This document shows, in pieces, positions 6,276 to 15,425 of a DNA stretch of 64,000 bases (within the stretch, counting starts at the first letter, position 1; the number at the start of each line of letters is the position of its first letter). The position numbers and the translations under genes are program-made. The notes under the pieces were generated by a model. It worked only from the letters and a program-made list of their open reading frames with translations, was not told the DNA's origin and searched no databases. This DNA comes from Streptomyces coelicoflavus (lineage in GTDB: Bacteria; Actinomycetota; Actinomycetes; Streptomycetales; Streptomycetaceae). The stretch lies in NCBI RefSeq assembly GCF_003112555.1, contig NZ_BEWB01000007.1:248001-312000 (forward strand), given 5' to 3'.

Positions 6276-8666
6276 ATGTCCGTCGACACGCAGCAGGCGC
6301 CCACCGAACTCACCGACGAGGAGCTCGCCGGCCTGGACGCCCACTGGCGCGCCGCGAACTACCTCGCCGTCGGCCAGATCTACCTCATGGCCAACCCCCT
6401 GCTGGCCGAACCCCTGCGCCCCGAGCACGTCAAGCCGCGCCTGCTCGGCCACTGGGGGACCTCACCCGGCCTCAACCTGGTCCACACCCACCTCAACCGG
6501 GTGATCAAGGCCCGCGACCTCGACGCCCTCTGCGTCTGGGGCCCCGGCCACGGCGGGCCCGCCGTGCTGGCCAACGCGTGGCTGGAGGGCTCCTACACCG
6601 AGACCTACCCGGACATCACCCGGGACGCGGCCGGCATGGCCCGGCTGTTCAAGCAGTTCTCGTTCCCCGGCGGCGTACCGAGCCACGTCGCGCCCGAGAC
6701 GCCGGGCTCCATCCACGAGGGCGGCGAGCTGGGCTACGCGCTCTCGCACGCCTACGGCGCCGCCTTCGACCACCCGGACCTGGTGGTCGCCTGCGTGATC
6801 GGCGACGGCGAGGCGGAGACCGGCCCGCTGGCCACGTCCTGGCACTCGAACAAGTTCCTCGACCCCGTGCACGACGGCGCCGTCCTGCCGATCCTGCACC
6901 TCAACGGCTACAAGATCGCCAACCCGACGGTGCTCGCCCGCCTGCCCGAGGCCGAGCTGGACGAACTCCTGCGCGGCTACGGACACGACCCGATCCACGT
7001 CACCGGCGACGAACCCGCCGCCGTCCACCGCGCGACCGCCCGCGCCATGGACACCGCCCTCGACCGCATCGCCGCGATCCAGCGCGCCGCCCGCGAGGAG
7101 GGAGCCACCGGCCGCCCCCGCTGGCCGGTGATCGTCCTGCGCACCCCGAAGGGCTGGACCGGCCCCGCCGAGGTCGACGGACTGCCCGTGGAGAACACCT
7201 GGCGCGCCCACCAGGTGCCCCTGTCCGCCGTACGCACCAACCCCGAGCACCTCGCGCAGCTGGAGCAGTGGCTGCGTTCCTACCGCCCCGAGGAGCTGTT
7301 CGACGACGCCGGGGCGCCGCGGCCCGCCGTCCTCGCCGCCGTCCCCGAGGGACCCCGCCGCCTCGGCGCCACCCCGTACGCCAACGGCGGCCTCCTCCTG
7401 CGCGAGCTGCCCGTGCCCCCGCTGGAGAATTACGCCGTGCCCGTCGAGGAACCCGGCGCGCGCATGCACGAACCCACCCGCGTCCTCGGCGACCTGCTCC
7501 GGGACGTCATGGACGCCACCGCGGACCGGCGCGACTTCCGCCTCGTCGGCCCCGACGAGACCGCCTCCAACCGCCTCCAGGCCGTCTACACCGCCAGCGG
7601 CAAGGCCTGGCAGGAGCGGACGCTGCCCGTCGACGAGGACCTGGACCGGCACGGCCGCGTGATGGAGATCCTGTCCGAACACACCTGCCAGGGCTGGCTG
7701 GAGGGCTACCTCCTCACCGGCCGGCACGGGCTGTTCTCCTGCTACGAGGCCTTCGTCCACATCGTCGACTCGATGGTCAACCAGCACGTCAAATGGCTGC
7801 GCGTCACCCGACGCCTGCCCTGGCGCGCGCCGATCGCCTCCCTCAACTACCTGCTCACCTCCCACGTGTGGCGCCAGGACCACAACGGCTTCTCCCACCA
7901 GGACCCCGGCTTCGTCGACCACATCCTCAACAAGAGCCCCGAAGCCGTACGGGTCTACCTGCCGCCGGACGCCAACACCCTGCTCTCCGTCGCCGACCAC
8001 GCGCTGCGCAGCCGCGACTACGTCAACGTGATCGTGGCCGGCAAACAGCCCTGCTTCGACTGGCTGACCATGGACCAGGCCAAGGCGCACTGCGCGCGCG
8101 GTGCCGGCGTCTGGGACTGGGCCGGCACCGAGGACGGCAGCCGCGAACCCGACGTGGTGCTCGCCTGCGCCGGCGACGTACCGACCCAGGAGATCCTGGC
8201 CGCCGCCCAACTGATCCGCCGGCACCTGCCGGAACTCGCCGTGCGCGTGGTCAACGTCGTCGACATCGCCCGCCTGCTGCCCAGCGGGGAACACCCGCAC
8301 GGCATGAGCGACTTCGAGTACGACGGCCTGTTCACCGCCGACAAGCCGGTGATCTTCGCCTACCACGGCTATCCCTGGCTGATCCACCGGCTCGCCTACC
8401 GGCGCACCGGCCACGCCCACCTGCACGTGCGCGGCTACAAGGAGATCGGGACCACCACCACGCCGTTCGACATGGTGGTCGGCAACGACCTGGACCGCTA
8501 CCGCCTCGTCATGGACGTCATCGACCGCGTGCCCGGCCTCGCCGTGCGCGCGGCGGCCGTACGGCAGCGGATGGAGGACGTCCGGCAGCGGCACCACGAC
8601 TGGATCCGCGAACACGGCGTGGACCTGCCCGAGGTCGCCGACTGGACCTGGGAGGGGGCGCGGTGA
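6276..8666 (+). CDS. xfp: Xylulose-5-phosphate/fructose-6-phosphate phosphoketolase
   Basis: The 796-residue, thiamine-diphosphate-dependent enzyme cleaves xylulose 5-phosphate (and often fructose 6-phosphate) with phosphate to acetyl phosphate plus glyceraldehyde 3-phosphate (or erythrose 4-phosphate). Family motifs are visible: the early GHWGTSPGLNLVHTHLNR, VIGDGEAETGPLATSWHSNKF for ThDP/Mg binding, and HVWRQDHNGFSHQDPGF in the middle domain. The length is normal for the family. The ATG at 6276 follows GGAAGGAC. The gene overlaps the GH65 gene by GTGA, so the two products are probably made together. Acetyl phosphate could yield ATP through acetate kinase, which is not in this window. Confidence 0.95.
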   Translation: MSVDTQQAPTELTDEELAGLDAHWRAANYLAVGQIYLMANPLLAEPLRPEHVKPRLLGHWGTSPGLNLVHTHLNRVIKARDLDALCVWGPGHGGPAVLANAWLEGSYTETYPDITRDAAGMARLFKQFSFPGGVPSHVAPETPGSIHEGGELGYALSHAYGAAFDHPDLVVACVIGDGEAETGPLATSWHSNKFLDPVHDGAVLPILHLNGYKIANPTVLARLPEAELDELLRGYGHDPIHVTGDEPAAVHRATARAMDTALDRIAAIQRAAREEGATGRPRWPVIVLRTPKGWTGPAEVDGLPVENTWRAHQVPLSAVRTNPEHLAQLEQWLRSYRPEELFDDAGAPRPAVLAAVPEGPRRLGATPYANGGLLLRELPVPPLENYAVPVEEPGARMHEPTRVLGDLLRDVMDATADRRDFRLVGPDETASNRLQAVYTASGKAWQERTLPVDEDLDRHGRVMEILSEHTCQGWLEGYLLTGRHGLFSCYEAFVHIVDSMVNQHVKWLRVTRRLPWRAPIASLNYLLTSHVWRQDHNGFSHQDPGFVDHILNKSPEAVRVYLPPDANTLLSVADHALRSRDYVNVIVAGKQPCFDWLTMDQAKAHCARGAGVWDWAGTEDGSREPDVVLACAGDVPTQEILAAAQLIRRHLPELAVRVVNVVDIARLLPSGEHPHGMSDFEYDGLFTADKPVIFAYHGYPWLIHRLAYRRTGHAHLHVRGYKEIGTTTTPFDMVVGNDLDRYRLVMDVIDRVPGLAVRAAAVRQRMEDVRQRHHDWIREHGVDLPEVADWTWEGAR

Positions 8667-11038
8667 CCGCGACCCCGTCGACCTGGGACTACGACCACTA
8701 CGACGCCGCCGAGGAGCGGCTGCGCGAGTCCCTGTGCACCCTCGGCAACGGCTACTTCGCCACCCGCGGCGCGCTGCCCGAGTGCGCCGCGGACGACACG
8801 CACTACCCGGGCACCTACGTGGCCGGCTGCTACAACCGGCTCACCTCCACCGTCGCGGGGCGCGAGGTCGAGAACGAGGACATGGTCAACCTCCCGAACT
8901 GGCTGCCGCTGCGCTTCAGGACCACCGGGGGCGACTGGCTCACGCCGGACACCGCCGAGGTGCTCGACCACCGCCAGACCGTGCACCTGGACTCGGGCGT
9001 CCTGGAACGGCTCACCCGCTTCGCCCTCGACGGAGAGCGCGTGCTGTCCGTGCGCCAACTGCGGCTGGTGCACATGGCCGATCCCCACCTCGCCGCCCTG
9101 CGCACCGAGTTCGGCGCCGAGGGCGGACCGGTCGACCTGGAGGTGGAGGCCGCCCTCGACGGCGGCGTCACCAACTCCGGGGTGCCGCGCTACCGGGACC
9201 TCGACGGCCACCACCTCACGCACGTGCACACCGGAAGCGCCGACGACGACACGGTGTGGCTGCGCTGCCGGACCCGCACCTCCGACACCCGGATCGGCAT
9301 GGCCGCCCGCACCACCGCCGGCGCGCCGGTCACCGCCGCGCGCGAGCACCTGTGCGTCACGCAGCGCACCGCCCTGCGCGCCGAACCGGGCCGGACCGTC
9401 GCCGTCGACAAGGTCGTCGCCCTGCACACCTCGCGCGACCCGGCGATCAGCGATCCGCTCCAGGCCGCCGTCGACCGGGTGGCCGAAGCCCCCGGCTTCG
9501 ACGAGCTGCTGGTCAGCCACCGCACCGCCTGGGGACAGCTGTGGCGCCGCGCCGAACTGGAGGTTCCCGGCGAGGCGGGCAGCATCCTGCGTCTGCACCT
9601 CTTCCACGTGCTCCAGACCCTCTCCCCGCACACCGCCGACCTCGACGTGGGCGTACCGGCGCGCGGACTGCACGGGGAGGCCTACCGCGGCCACGTCTTC
9701 TGGGACGAGCTGTTCGTCCTGCCCTACCTGAACCTGCACTTCCCCGAGGTGTCCCGCGCCCTGCTCCACTACCGGCACCGCCGCCTGGAAAGGGCCCGCT
9801 CCGCGGCCCGCGCGATCGGCTGGCGGGGCGCGCTCTACCCCTGGCAGAGCGGCAGCGACGGCCGCGAGGAGACCCAGCAGCTGCACCTCAACCCGCGCTC
9901 GGGCCGCTGGCTCCCCGACCACTCGCATCTTCAGCACCACGTGGGCTCCGCCATCGCGTACAACGTGTGGCAGTACTGCGAGGCCAGCGGCGACGCCGAG
10001 TTCCTGCACACCAAGGGCGCCGAGATGCTGCTGCAGATCGCGCGTTTCTGGGCCGACTCGGCCACCTGGGACGAACACCTCGGCCGGCACCGCATCCGGG
10101 GCGTGGTCGGCCCCGACGAGTACCACGAGGCCTACCCCGGAGCCGACCGGCCGGGCCTCGACGACAACGCGTACACCAACGTCACCGCCGCCTGGGTCCT
10201 GTCCCGCACCCTGGAGGTCCTCGACGGCCTGCCCGGCCCCCGCCGCCGCGAACTCGTCGAGCGCACCGCCCTGGACGACACGGAACTGGAGCAGTGGGAC
10301 AGCGTCTCCCGCACCCTCCACGTGCCCTTCCACGAGGGCGTCGTCAGCCAGTTCGAGGGATACGGCGAACTCGCCGAACTCGACTGGGCGGGCTACCGCG
10401 AGCGGTACGGCGACATCCGGCGCCTCGACCGCGTCCTGGAGGCCGAGAACGACAGCGTCAACAACTACCAGGCGTCCAAGCAGGCCGACGTCCTGATGCT
10501 GGGCTACCTGTTCTCCCCGGCCGAACTCCGCTCCCTCTTCGGACGCCTGGGACACCGCCTGGACGAGGCGACCTGGCAGCGCACCGTCGACCACTACCTG
10601 GCCCGCACCAGTCACGGCTCCACCCTCAGCGGACTCGTCCACGGCTGGATCCTGGCCCGCGCCCGCCGTGCCGAGGCCTGGACCTACTTCCAGGAGGCGC
10701 TCAAGGGGGACGTCGCCGACCTCCAGGGCGGCACCACCGGCGAGGGCATCCACCTCGGTGCCATGGCGGGCACCCTCGACCTGGTCCAGCGCGGCCTGAC
10801 CGGCCTCGAGACCCGCGCGGGCGCGCTGTGGCTGGACCCGGTGCCGCTGCCGGAGCTGTCCTCGTACGGATTCTCCGTGCGCTACCAGGGCCACTGGGGT
10901 GTGCGGTTCCGGCTGGAGCACGGCCGGCTGGAGATCGCCGTGCCCGCGGCCGGACCGCTGCCGATCGACGTCCGGCTGCCGGACCGCGAGGTGCGTCTCC
11001 AGCCGGGGGACACCTGCCGGCTGGTGCTGCCGGACTGA
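8663..11038 (+). CDS. Glycoside hydrolase family 65 protein (disaccharide phosphorylase)
   Basis: This 791-residue GH65 enzyme is of the kojibiose/trehalose/maltose phosphorylase type, which splits alpha-linked glucose disaccharides with phosphate to beta-glucose 1-phosphate. It has an N-terminal beta-sandwich, an (alpha/alpha)6 barrel and a C-terminal beta domain. The catalytic motif GVVGPDEYHE (general acid Glu near residue 485) is intact and followed by DDNAYTN. No beta-phosphoglucomutase domain is fused. The GTG start overlaps the phosphoketolase stop. The substrate cannot be chosen from sequence alone; coupling to Xfp suggests mobilised storage sugar feeding the phosphoketolase route. 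Confidence 0.9.
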   Translation: MTATPSTWDYDHYDAAEERLRESLCTLGNGYFATRGALPECAADDTHYPGTYVAGCYNRLTSTVAGREVENEDMVNLPNWLPLRFRTTGGDWLTPDTAEVLDHRQTVHLDSGVLERLTRFALDGERVLSVRQLRLVHMADPHLAALRTEFGAEGGPVDLEVEAALDGGVTNSGVPRYRDLDGHHLTHVHTGSADDDTVWLRCRTRTSDTRIGMAARTTAGAPVTAAREHLCVTQRTALRAEPGRTVAVDKVVALHTSRDPAISDPLQAAVDRVAEAPGFDELLVSHRTAWGQLWRRAELEVPGEAGSILRLHLFHVLQTLSPHTADLDVGVPARGLHGEAYRGHVFWDELFVLPYLNLHFPEVSRALLHYRHRRLERARSAARAIGWRGALYPWQSGSDGREETQQLHLNPRSGRWLPDHSHLQHHVGSAIAYNVWQYCEASGDAEFLHTKGAEMLLQIARFWADSATWDEHLGRHRIRGVVGPDEYHEAYPGADRPGLDDNAYTNVTAAWVLSRTLEVLDGLPGPRRRELVERTALDDTELEQWDSVSRTLHVPFHEGVVSQFEGYGELAELDWAGYRERYGDIRRLDRVLEAENDSVNNYQASKQADVLMLGYLFSPAELRSLFGRLGHRLDEATWQRTVDHYLARTSHGSTLSGLVHGWILARARRAEAWTYFQEALKGDVADLQGGTTGEGIHLGAMAGTLDLVQRGLTGLETRAGALWLDPVPLPELSSYGFSVRYQGHWGVRFRLEHGRLEIAVPAAGPLPIDVRLPDREVRLQPGDTCRLVLPD

Positions 11039-11051
11039 CCCGTCCCGCCCG

Positions 11052-11510
11052 TCAGCCGGGCAGGGGGTAGGTCACCGTGCGCGGGGACCCGTCCGGCCTG
11101 CCGTCGGTGTAGGTGAGGGTGATCCGGGTGAAGTGGCGCTCGCCCGTCCCCTGCTCCCCGCCCGTCGGCATGTCGAGCCGCACGGTCACCGGGTACGAGT
11201 GGAACGCGCCCGCGGCGCAGTAGGGATCGCAGTCGTTGACGGCGTTGGTGCCCCGGCCCACCGCGGCCTGCGGATCCCAGCGGAACCAGCGCAGGGCGAC
11301 CAGACGGCTGTTGCCGTCCCCGCAGGCGAGGATGTACGAATCCGGCCCGATCTGCGGCTGCCCGGAGCAGTCGACCAGCACCGGATCCTGCGTCTGCTGG
11401 GTCCGCGCCGCCGGCTGCGCCGACGGTGCGGCGGAGGCCGTGCCCAGGGGTACTGCCAGCGCGGCGGCGGCACAGAGTGTGACCGCTGCCCTCATCGGGT
11501 TCCTGCCCAT
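11052..11510 (-). CDS. Small secreted protein of unknown function
   Basis: The 152-residue protein has an N-terminal signal peptide (RAAVTLCAAAALAVPLGTASA, cleavage probably after an AxA site near residue 28). The mature part has four cysteines (VDCSG, ILACGDG, NDCDPYCAAG) and resembles a family of secreted Streptomyces proteins with an ACGDGN motif. No enzyme motif is visible. It converges on the GH65 gene with a 13-base gap. The ATG at 11510 has GGGAG upstream. Confidence 0.75.
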   Translation of the reverse strand: MGRNPMRAAVTLCAAAALAVPLGTASAAPSAQPAARTQQTQDPVLVDCSGQPQIGPDSYILACGDGNSRLVALRWFRWDPQAAVGRGTNAVNDCDPYCAAGAFHSYPVTVRLDMPTGGEQGTGERHFTRITLTYTDGRPDGSPRTVTYPLPG

Positions 11511-11793
11511 GTCTGCTCCCGGCCGTCTCGGGGTCGCTTGTCTCCGCTTCCCGTTTTCCCCGTTCGACCGTACGACCGAGTCCGTGAACGCACCACTCGT
11601 ACGGAGCAGCGGCCGGGGTCACGGGGCCGCCGACCTGGGCGTCCGCCCGTCCGGACGGTTCGTGCGACAAGACGCCGATTGCATCCGCCGTGTGGTCCTC
11701 GCGGCCGTCCGCAACCGGCGTCGGCGTCGCGGTGTCTCATGCCGTCAAGAACGGTGACCCGACCGGGTCACCCCTCAAGTGGAGGACCGCGGT
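11511..11793. other. Divergent intergenic region
   Basis: About 280 bases separate the start codons of the secreted protein and the 94-residue protein. Apart from the palindrome at 11753-11772, nothing was recognised. Confidence 0.4.
11753..11772. promoter_or_regulatory. 20-bp palindrome upstream of a small ORF
   Basis: GGTGACCCGACCGGGTCACC has perfect 9-bp arms around two bases. It ends 21 bases before the start codon at 11794, just upstream of its GGAGG site. It could be an operator or a 5'-UTR stem-loop that affects translation. Confidence 0.6.
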
Positions 11794-12078
11794 ATGCACA
11801 CGACGACTGCTCCGACCGCCGCCGCCCCGACGCGCCCGCGCGCCTGCGACACCCGGGGCGACTTCCTGCTCCAGCCGCCCGACCCCGCCGAGCGCGTACC
11901 CTGCCGCGTCGACCCCGTGGACCTGCGCCGTCTCGACCTGCTCGCCCTGCTGACCACCGCGGGCATCGCGCCCTCCGCCGGGGACCGGGCCGCCATCGAA
12001 CAGCTCAGCGTGCTTCCCGGCAGCGTGCACACGGCGCTGCACCGGTGGCTGGAGCAGGCGTACGGGTTCTGCCGCTGA
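11794..12078 (+). CDS. Hypothetical 94-residue protein
   Basis: I do not recognise this protein. It has a clear ribosome binding site (GGAGG, 11781-11785) 8 bases before the ATG, and Streptomyces-like codon bias. An N-terminal Thr/Ala/Pro-rich stretch is followed by a helical segment (DLRRLDLLALLTTAGIAPSAGDRAAI) and a second helix (TALHRWLEQAYG). There is no signal peptide or TM helix. It converges on arginine deiminase with an 11-base gap. The perfect palindrome upstream suggests individual regulation. Confidence 0.65.
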   Translation: MHTTTAPTAAAPTRPRACDTRGDFLLQPPDPAERVPCRVDPVDLRRLDLLALLTTAGIAPSAGDRAAIEQLSVLPGSVHTALHRWLEQAYGFCR

Positions 12079-12089
12079 GGCCGCCGGAG

Positions 12090-13352
12090 TCAGAAGTCCA
12101 CGGGGTCCCGCACCAGGGGACACGTCATGCAGTGCCCGCCACCGCGCCCCCGGCCCAGCTCCGCGCCCACCACGGTGACGACCTCCACCCGGGCCTCGCG
12201 CAGCAGCGCGTTGGTCAGGGTGTTGCGGTCGTAGGTGAACACCACTCCCGGTTCCACCGCGAGGGCGTTGTTGCCGCTGTCCCACTGCTGGCGCTCGGAG
12301 GCGTAGGCGTCGCCGCCGGTCTCCACCACCCGCAGCTTCGGCTGCCCGAGGGCCTTGGCGACGACGTCGACGAAGGGCGTCGTCCCCTCGTCGATCACGT
12401 CGAAGCCGGGAGCCCGGTCGCCCGGCCGCAGCGAGAAGGTGTGCACCGCGTCCATGATGCGCGGGTAGAGGGTCACCACGTCGCGGTCGGCGAAGGTGAA
12501 GACCGTGTCCAGGTGCATGGCGGACCGGAGTTTCGGCAACCCGGCGACGACGACGTGCTCGGCGGCGCCGTTGCGGAACAGCGCGGCGGCGACCTGGGTG
12601 ACGGCCTGCCGCGAGGTGCGCTCGCTCATGCCCATGAGGACGACGCCGTTGCCCACCGGCATGACGTCACCGCCCTCGAGGGTGGCCTGGCCCCAGTCCC
12701 GCTCGGGGTCGCCCCACCACACGGTCGAACCCTTGAAGTCGGGGTGGAAAGTGTAGATCGCCTTCATCAGCAGTGTCTCGTCGTGCCGCGCGGACCAGTA
12801 CAGCGGATTGAGGGTGAGCCCGCCGTACAGCCAGCAGGTGGTGTCCCGCGGGTACAGGGTGTTGGGCAGCGGCGGCATCAGGTACTCGCGGGCGCCGGTG
12901 GCCTCGCGGGCCAGTGCGAGATGCGGGGAACGGAAGTCCTCGGGCAGGTCACCCGTGGCGAGCCCGCCGACGAGGTACTCGGCGAGTTCCCTCGGCGACA
13001 GCGACTCGAGGTAGGCCCGGGTCGCGTCGATGAGGCCGGTGCCGACCTGGTTGGCGACGATCTTCCGGTCCAGGAGCCATGCCTTCGCCTCCGGAATCGC
13101 CATGATCTGCGCGAGCAGGTCGTGCAGCTCCACCACCTCCACCCCGCGCCGGCGCAGTTCGCCGACGAAGGCGGCGTGGTCGCGCTGGGCGTTCTCCACC
13201 CACATGACGTCGTCGAAGAGCAACTCGTCGGAGTTGGTGGGGGTCAGTCTCCGGTGCGCGAGTCCGGGAGAACACACCAGGACCTTGCGCAGCCTGCCGA
13301 CCTCGGAATGGACGCCGAGCGAGGGCATCGCGGCGCTCATGTTGCTGGTCAC
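12090..13352 (-). CDS. arcA: Arginine deiminase
   Basis: The enzyme hydrolyses L-arginine to citrulline and ammonia, the first step of the arginine deiminase pathway. At 420 residues it is full length. The catalytic Cys408 lies in the C-terminal GRGRGGGHCMTCP motif. The substrate-binding LEGGDVMPVG and the MHLDTVFTFAD motif with its catalytic His are intact. The GTG at 13352 is chosen because AAGGAGG lies about 4 bases upstream; the ATG at 13340 would be 16 bases away. No ornithine transcarbamylase or carbamate kinase is adjacent, so any ATP-yielding pathway must be completed elsewhere. Confidence 0.93.
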   Translation of the reverse strand: MTSNMSAAMPSLGVHSEVGRLRKVLVCSPGLAHRRLTPTNSDELLFDDVMWVENAQRDHAAFVGELRRRGVEVVELHDLLAQIMAIPEAKAWLLDRKIVANQVGTGLIDATRAYLESLSPRELAEYLVGGLATGDLPEDFRSPHLALAREATGAREYLMPPLPNTLYPRDTTCWLYGGLTLNPLYWSARHDETLLMKAIYTFHPDFKGSTVWWGDPERDWGQATLEGGDVMPVGNGVVLMGMSERTSRQAVTQVAAALFRNGAAEHVVVAGLPKLRSAMHLDTVFTFADRDVVTLYPRIMDAVHTFSLRPGDRAPGFDVIDEGTTPFVDVVAKALGQPKLRVVETGGDAYASERQQWDSGNNALAVEPGVVFTYDRNTLTNALLREARVEVVTVVGAELGRGRGGGHCMTCPLVRDPVDF

Positions 13353-13472
13353 ACGGCCTCCTTGAAGGATGGTGCCCACTGTGCACCAAGAGGTCGCCGC
13401 GGGCATCTCGTCACCCGTGCGGGGCGGGGCTCGGGACACGATCGGCGAACGGCGTCGTGACGAGGCCGTACG

Positions 13473-14336
13473 TCACTGGGCGGTGCGCAGGTCCGCGCCG
13501 CGCCGGGCCAGGGCGAGGACCCCCACGACGACGAGGGCCACCCCGAGAAGCTGCGGCACGACCCACCAGTCGCCGCGCACGTCCTCCTGGTACAGGACCA
13601 CGCCGAGCAGAAGACTCACCGTCGCGTCGCCCAGCGTGAGCGCGGGCTGGGAGGCGACCAGCGGACCGCCCTGCATCGCGTGCTCCAGCAGGAGCACGGC
13701 GCACACCCCGGCCACGGCGAAGCCGTAGGTCTGCCAGGCGGTGAGGAAGCCGACGACGCCGTCGGTGTCCAGGACACGCATGGAGTCCTTCATGAGTGCC
13801 GCGGTCAGCGCGTAGCACACCGCGGTGGCCGCGCCGAGGCACCCGGCGCGGGCCTTGCCGACGGGCCGTTTCAGACCCGCCGCCGCCAGCAGTACGGCCG
13901 CCCCGGCGCAGGCCGCCAGCGCAGGGGCCCAGCGGTCCAGGGGCACGTCGGCCTTCCCGGCGTCCGGCGCGGCCGAGGCGAGCGCGACACCGAGCCCCAC
14001 GACCACCCCGCCCACGGCGAGCCACATGGCCTCCGGCATCCGGTTGCCGGTCAGCAGCGAGGCCAGCAGCAGGGCCAGCGGAAGCTCCAGTACGAAGAGG
14101 GGCTGTACGAGTGACAGCGGCCCCGTCGCCAGGGCCACCGCCTGCCCGACACCGGCCACCACCACCGCCAGCATGCCGCCGAGCCACACGGGCCGCCGCA
14201 GCAGATCGAGGACGAGCCCGGGGCGGAACCCCTGGGACTGCGGCACGCTCAGCGCGGCGCGTCGCTGGAGCACGGTGGCCAGCGCGTTGCTGAACGCGGC
14301 GAGGAGTGCGAAGAGCACCGGCAGGACAACACCCAT
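13473..14336 (-). CDS. DMT-superfamily (EamA-like) permease
   Basis: This 287-residue, very hydrophobic protein has about nine or ten TM helices in two halves, as in drug/metabolite transporters of the EamA type. The N-terminal half includes SNALATVLQRRAAL, common in actinobacterial DMT proteins. It is on the same strand as arginine deiminase, 120 bases upstream, and probably has its own transcript. The substrate is unknown. Confidence 0.8.
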   Translation of the reverse strand: MGVVLPVLFALLAAFSNALATVLQRRAALSVPQSQGFRPGLVLDLLRRPVWLGGMLAVVVAGVGQAVALATGPLSLVQPLFVLELPLALLLASLLTGNRMPEAMWLAVGGVVVGLGVALASAAPDAGKADVPLDRWAPALAACAGAAVLLAAAGLKRPVGKARAGCLGAATAVCYALTAALMKDSMRVLDTDGVVGFLTAWQTYGFAVAGVCAVLLLEHAMQGGPLVASQPALTLGDATVSLLLGVVLYQEDVRGDWWVVPQLLGVALVVVGVLALARRGADLRTAQ

Positions 14337-14401
14337 CCACCGATACTCACCCCGTTCCCACCCGGCCGCGCGTCGCGTGCAGCCGGGGTGTGCCGGGTTG
14401 C

Positions 14402-15271
14402 TCAGCCGCCGTTCCGCGCGGACGGGGCCTCCGAGGCGGAGTCCTGCTTCTGCGCGGACTGCTTCTGCGCGGACGCGGACGACGACGCCGGGGCGGAGGA
14501 GTCGGTGGCGGTGTAGTAGACCGAGGTGCCCTGCTTGGTGCGCTGGGCCTGGTTCCTGGCGACGAGTCCCTCGAGCGTGGTGCGCACGACCGTGGTCTTG
14601 ACGGTGCGTCCGGCGTGGGCCTCGCCCAGCGCCGTGGCGACCTCGGCGGCGGAGCGCGGTTCCCGCTGTCCGGCGAGGTGCTCGCGCACCAGCTCCACCA
14701 GCGTGGGCTGCGCGGCGGCCCGGGCCGGTGCCTTCTTCGCCGCGGTCTTCCCGGCGGGCTTCTCGGCGGGCTTGGCAGCCGCCTTGGCGGTGGTCCTGCC
14801 GGCCGGCTTGGCGGTCGTCTTCGCGGGTGCTTCGGTGGCCGTCTTGGCCGCGGCCGTGGTGGTCGACCTGGTGGCCTTCTTCGTGGCCGGCTTCGAGGCC
14901 GGCTTGGCGCCCGGCTTCGCGGCGGCGGCGCGCTTGGGCGCGGTACCGGCCTTCTTGCCCCGCGTCCGCCTGCCCGGGGCCGGCTTCGGGGCGGTGCCGT
15001 CACGCGGTGCCGGCACGGTGGCCGCCTCGGCCGCGGGCTCCGGCGCGGGCTCCGGCGCCGGAGACTGGGGCGGCGACGTGATGCCGAGTGCCTGCTGCAT
15101 GTTCACCAGCAGGGCGTGGTCGTGCTGGAGCGCGGCCAGTTGCTGCTGGAGAGCCGCGATCTCCGTGCTGACACGTTCCTGCTCCTTGATGTTGCGCTCC
15201 AGGTCGTCGGTCACCTGGACGCTGTACTGCGAGGCCAGTTCCGTGGCGGACTGCATCGTGCTCTCGGACAT
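14402..15271 (-). CDS. Histone H1-like protein: coiled coil, Lys/Ala/Pro-rich arm and winged-helix-like end
   Basis: The 289-residue protein has three parts. Residues 10-65 form a coiled coil (LERNIKEQERVSTEIAALQ). Residues 70-190 are a low-complexity arm of AKP/KKA repeats, as in eukaryotic H1 and HupS-type bacterial proteins. Residues 190-250 look like a small winged helix (PTLVELVREHLAGQ ... VRTTLEGLVARNQA). A second low-complexity tail follows. It probably compacts DNA or regulates nucleoid structure. The start at 15271 has AAGGAG. No partner is adjacent. Confidence 0.75.
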   Translation of the reverse strand: MSESTMQSATELASQYSVQVTDDLERNIKEQERVSTEIAALQQQLAALQHDHALLVNMQQALGITSPPQSPAPEPAPEPAAEAATVPAPRDGTAPKPAPGRRTRGKKAGTAPKRAAAAKPGAKPASKPATKKATRSTTTAAAKTATEAPAKTTAKPAGRTTAKAAAKPAEKPAGKTAAKKAPARAAAQPTLVELVREHLAGQREPRSAAEVATALGEAHAGRTVKTTVVRTTLEGLVARNQAQRTKQGTSVYYTATDSSAPASSSASAQKQSAQKQDSASEAPSARNGG

Positions 15272-15350
15272 GGTGATGACTCTCCTTGGTTCACGGCCGT
15301 GAAGGCTGACGCACAGCCCCGGTTGGTGCCCTGTTCACTGCCGAGTCGGT

Positions 15351-15378
15351 ATACCACGTATGGCCGCCGTCGTGGTAT
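15351..15378. promoter_or_regulatory. Inverted repeat upstream of the H1-like gene
   Basis: ATACCACG (15351-15358) and CGTGGTAT (15371-15378) form 8-bp arms across 12 bases, 80 bases before the H1-like start and 48 bases after the lipoprotein stop. It could be the operator of the former or the terminator of the latter. Confidence 0.5.
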
Positions 15379-15425
15379 GTGCCGCCGCAACCCAGAGCAG
15401 GTGTTCGGACCGTGGAGACCGGTGG

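Noticed and set aside
6215..11038. One 1607-codon open frame spanning phosphoketolase and GH65
   Set aside because: Its first half is a shifted frame of phosphoketolase rich in Arg and Pro. Only the last 791 codons, the GH65 gene, are real; there is no fusion protein.
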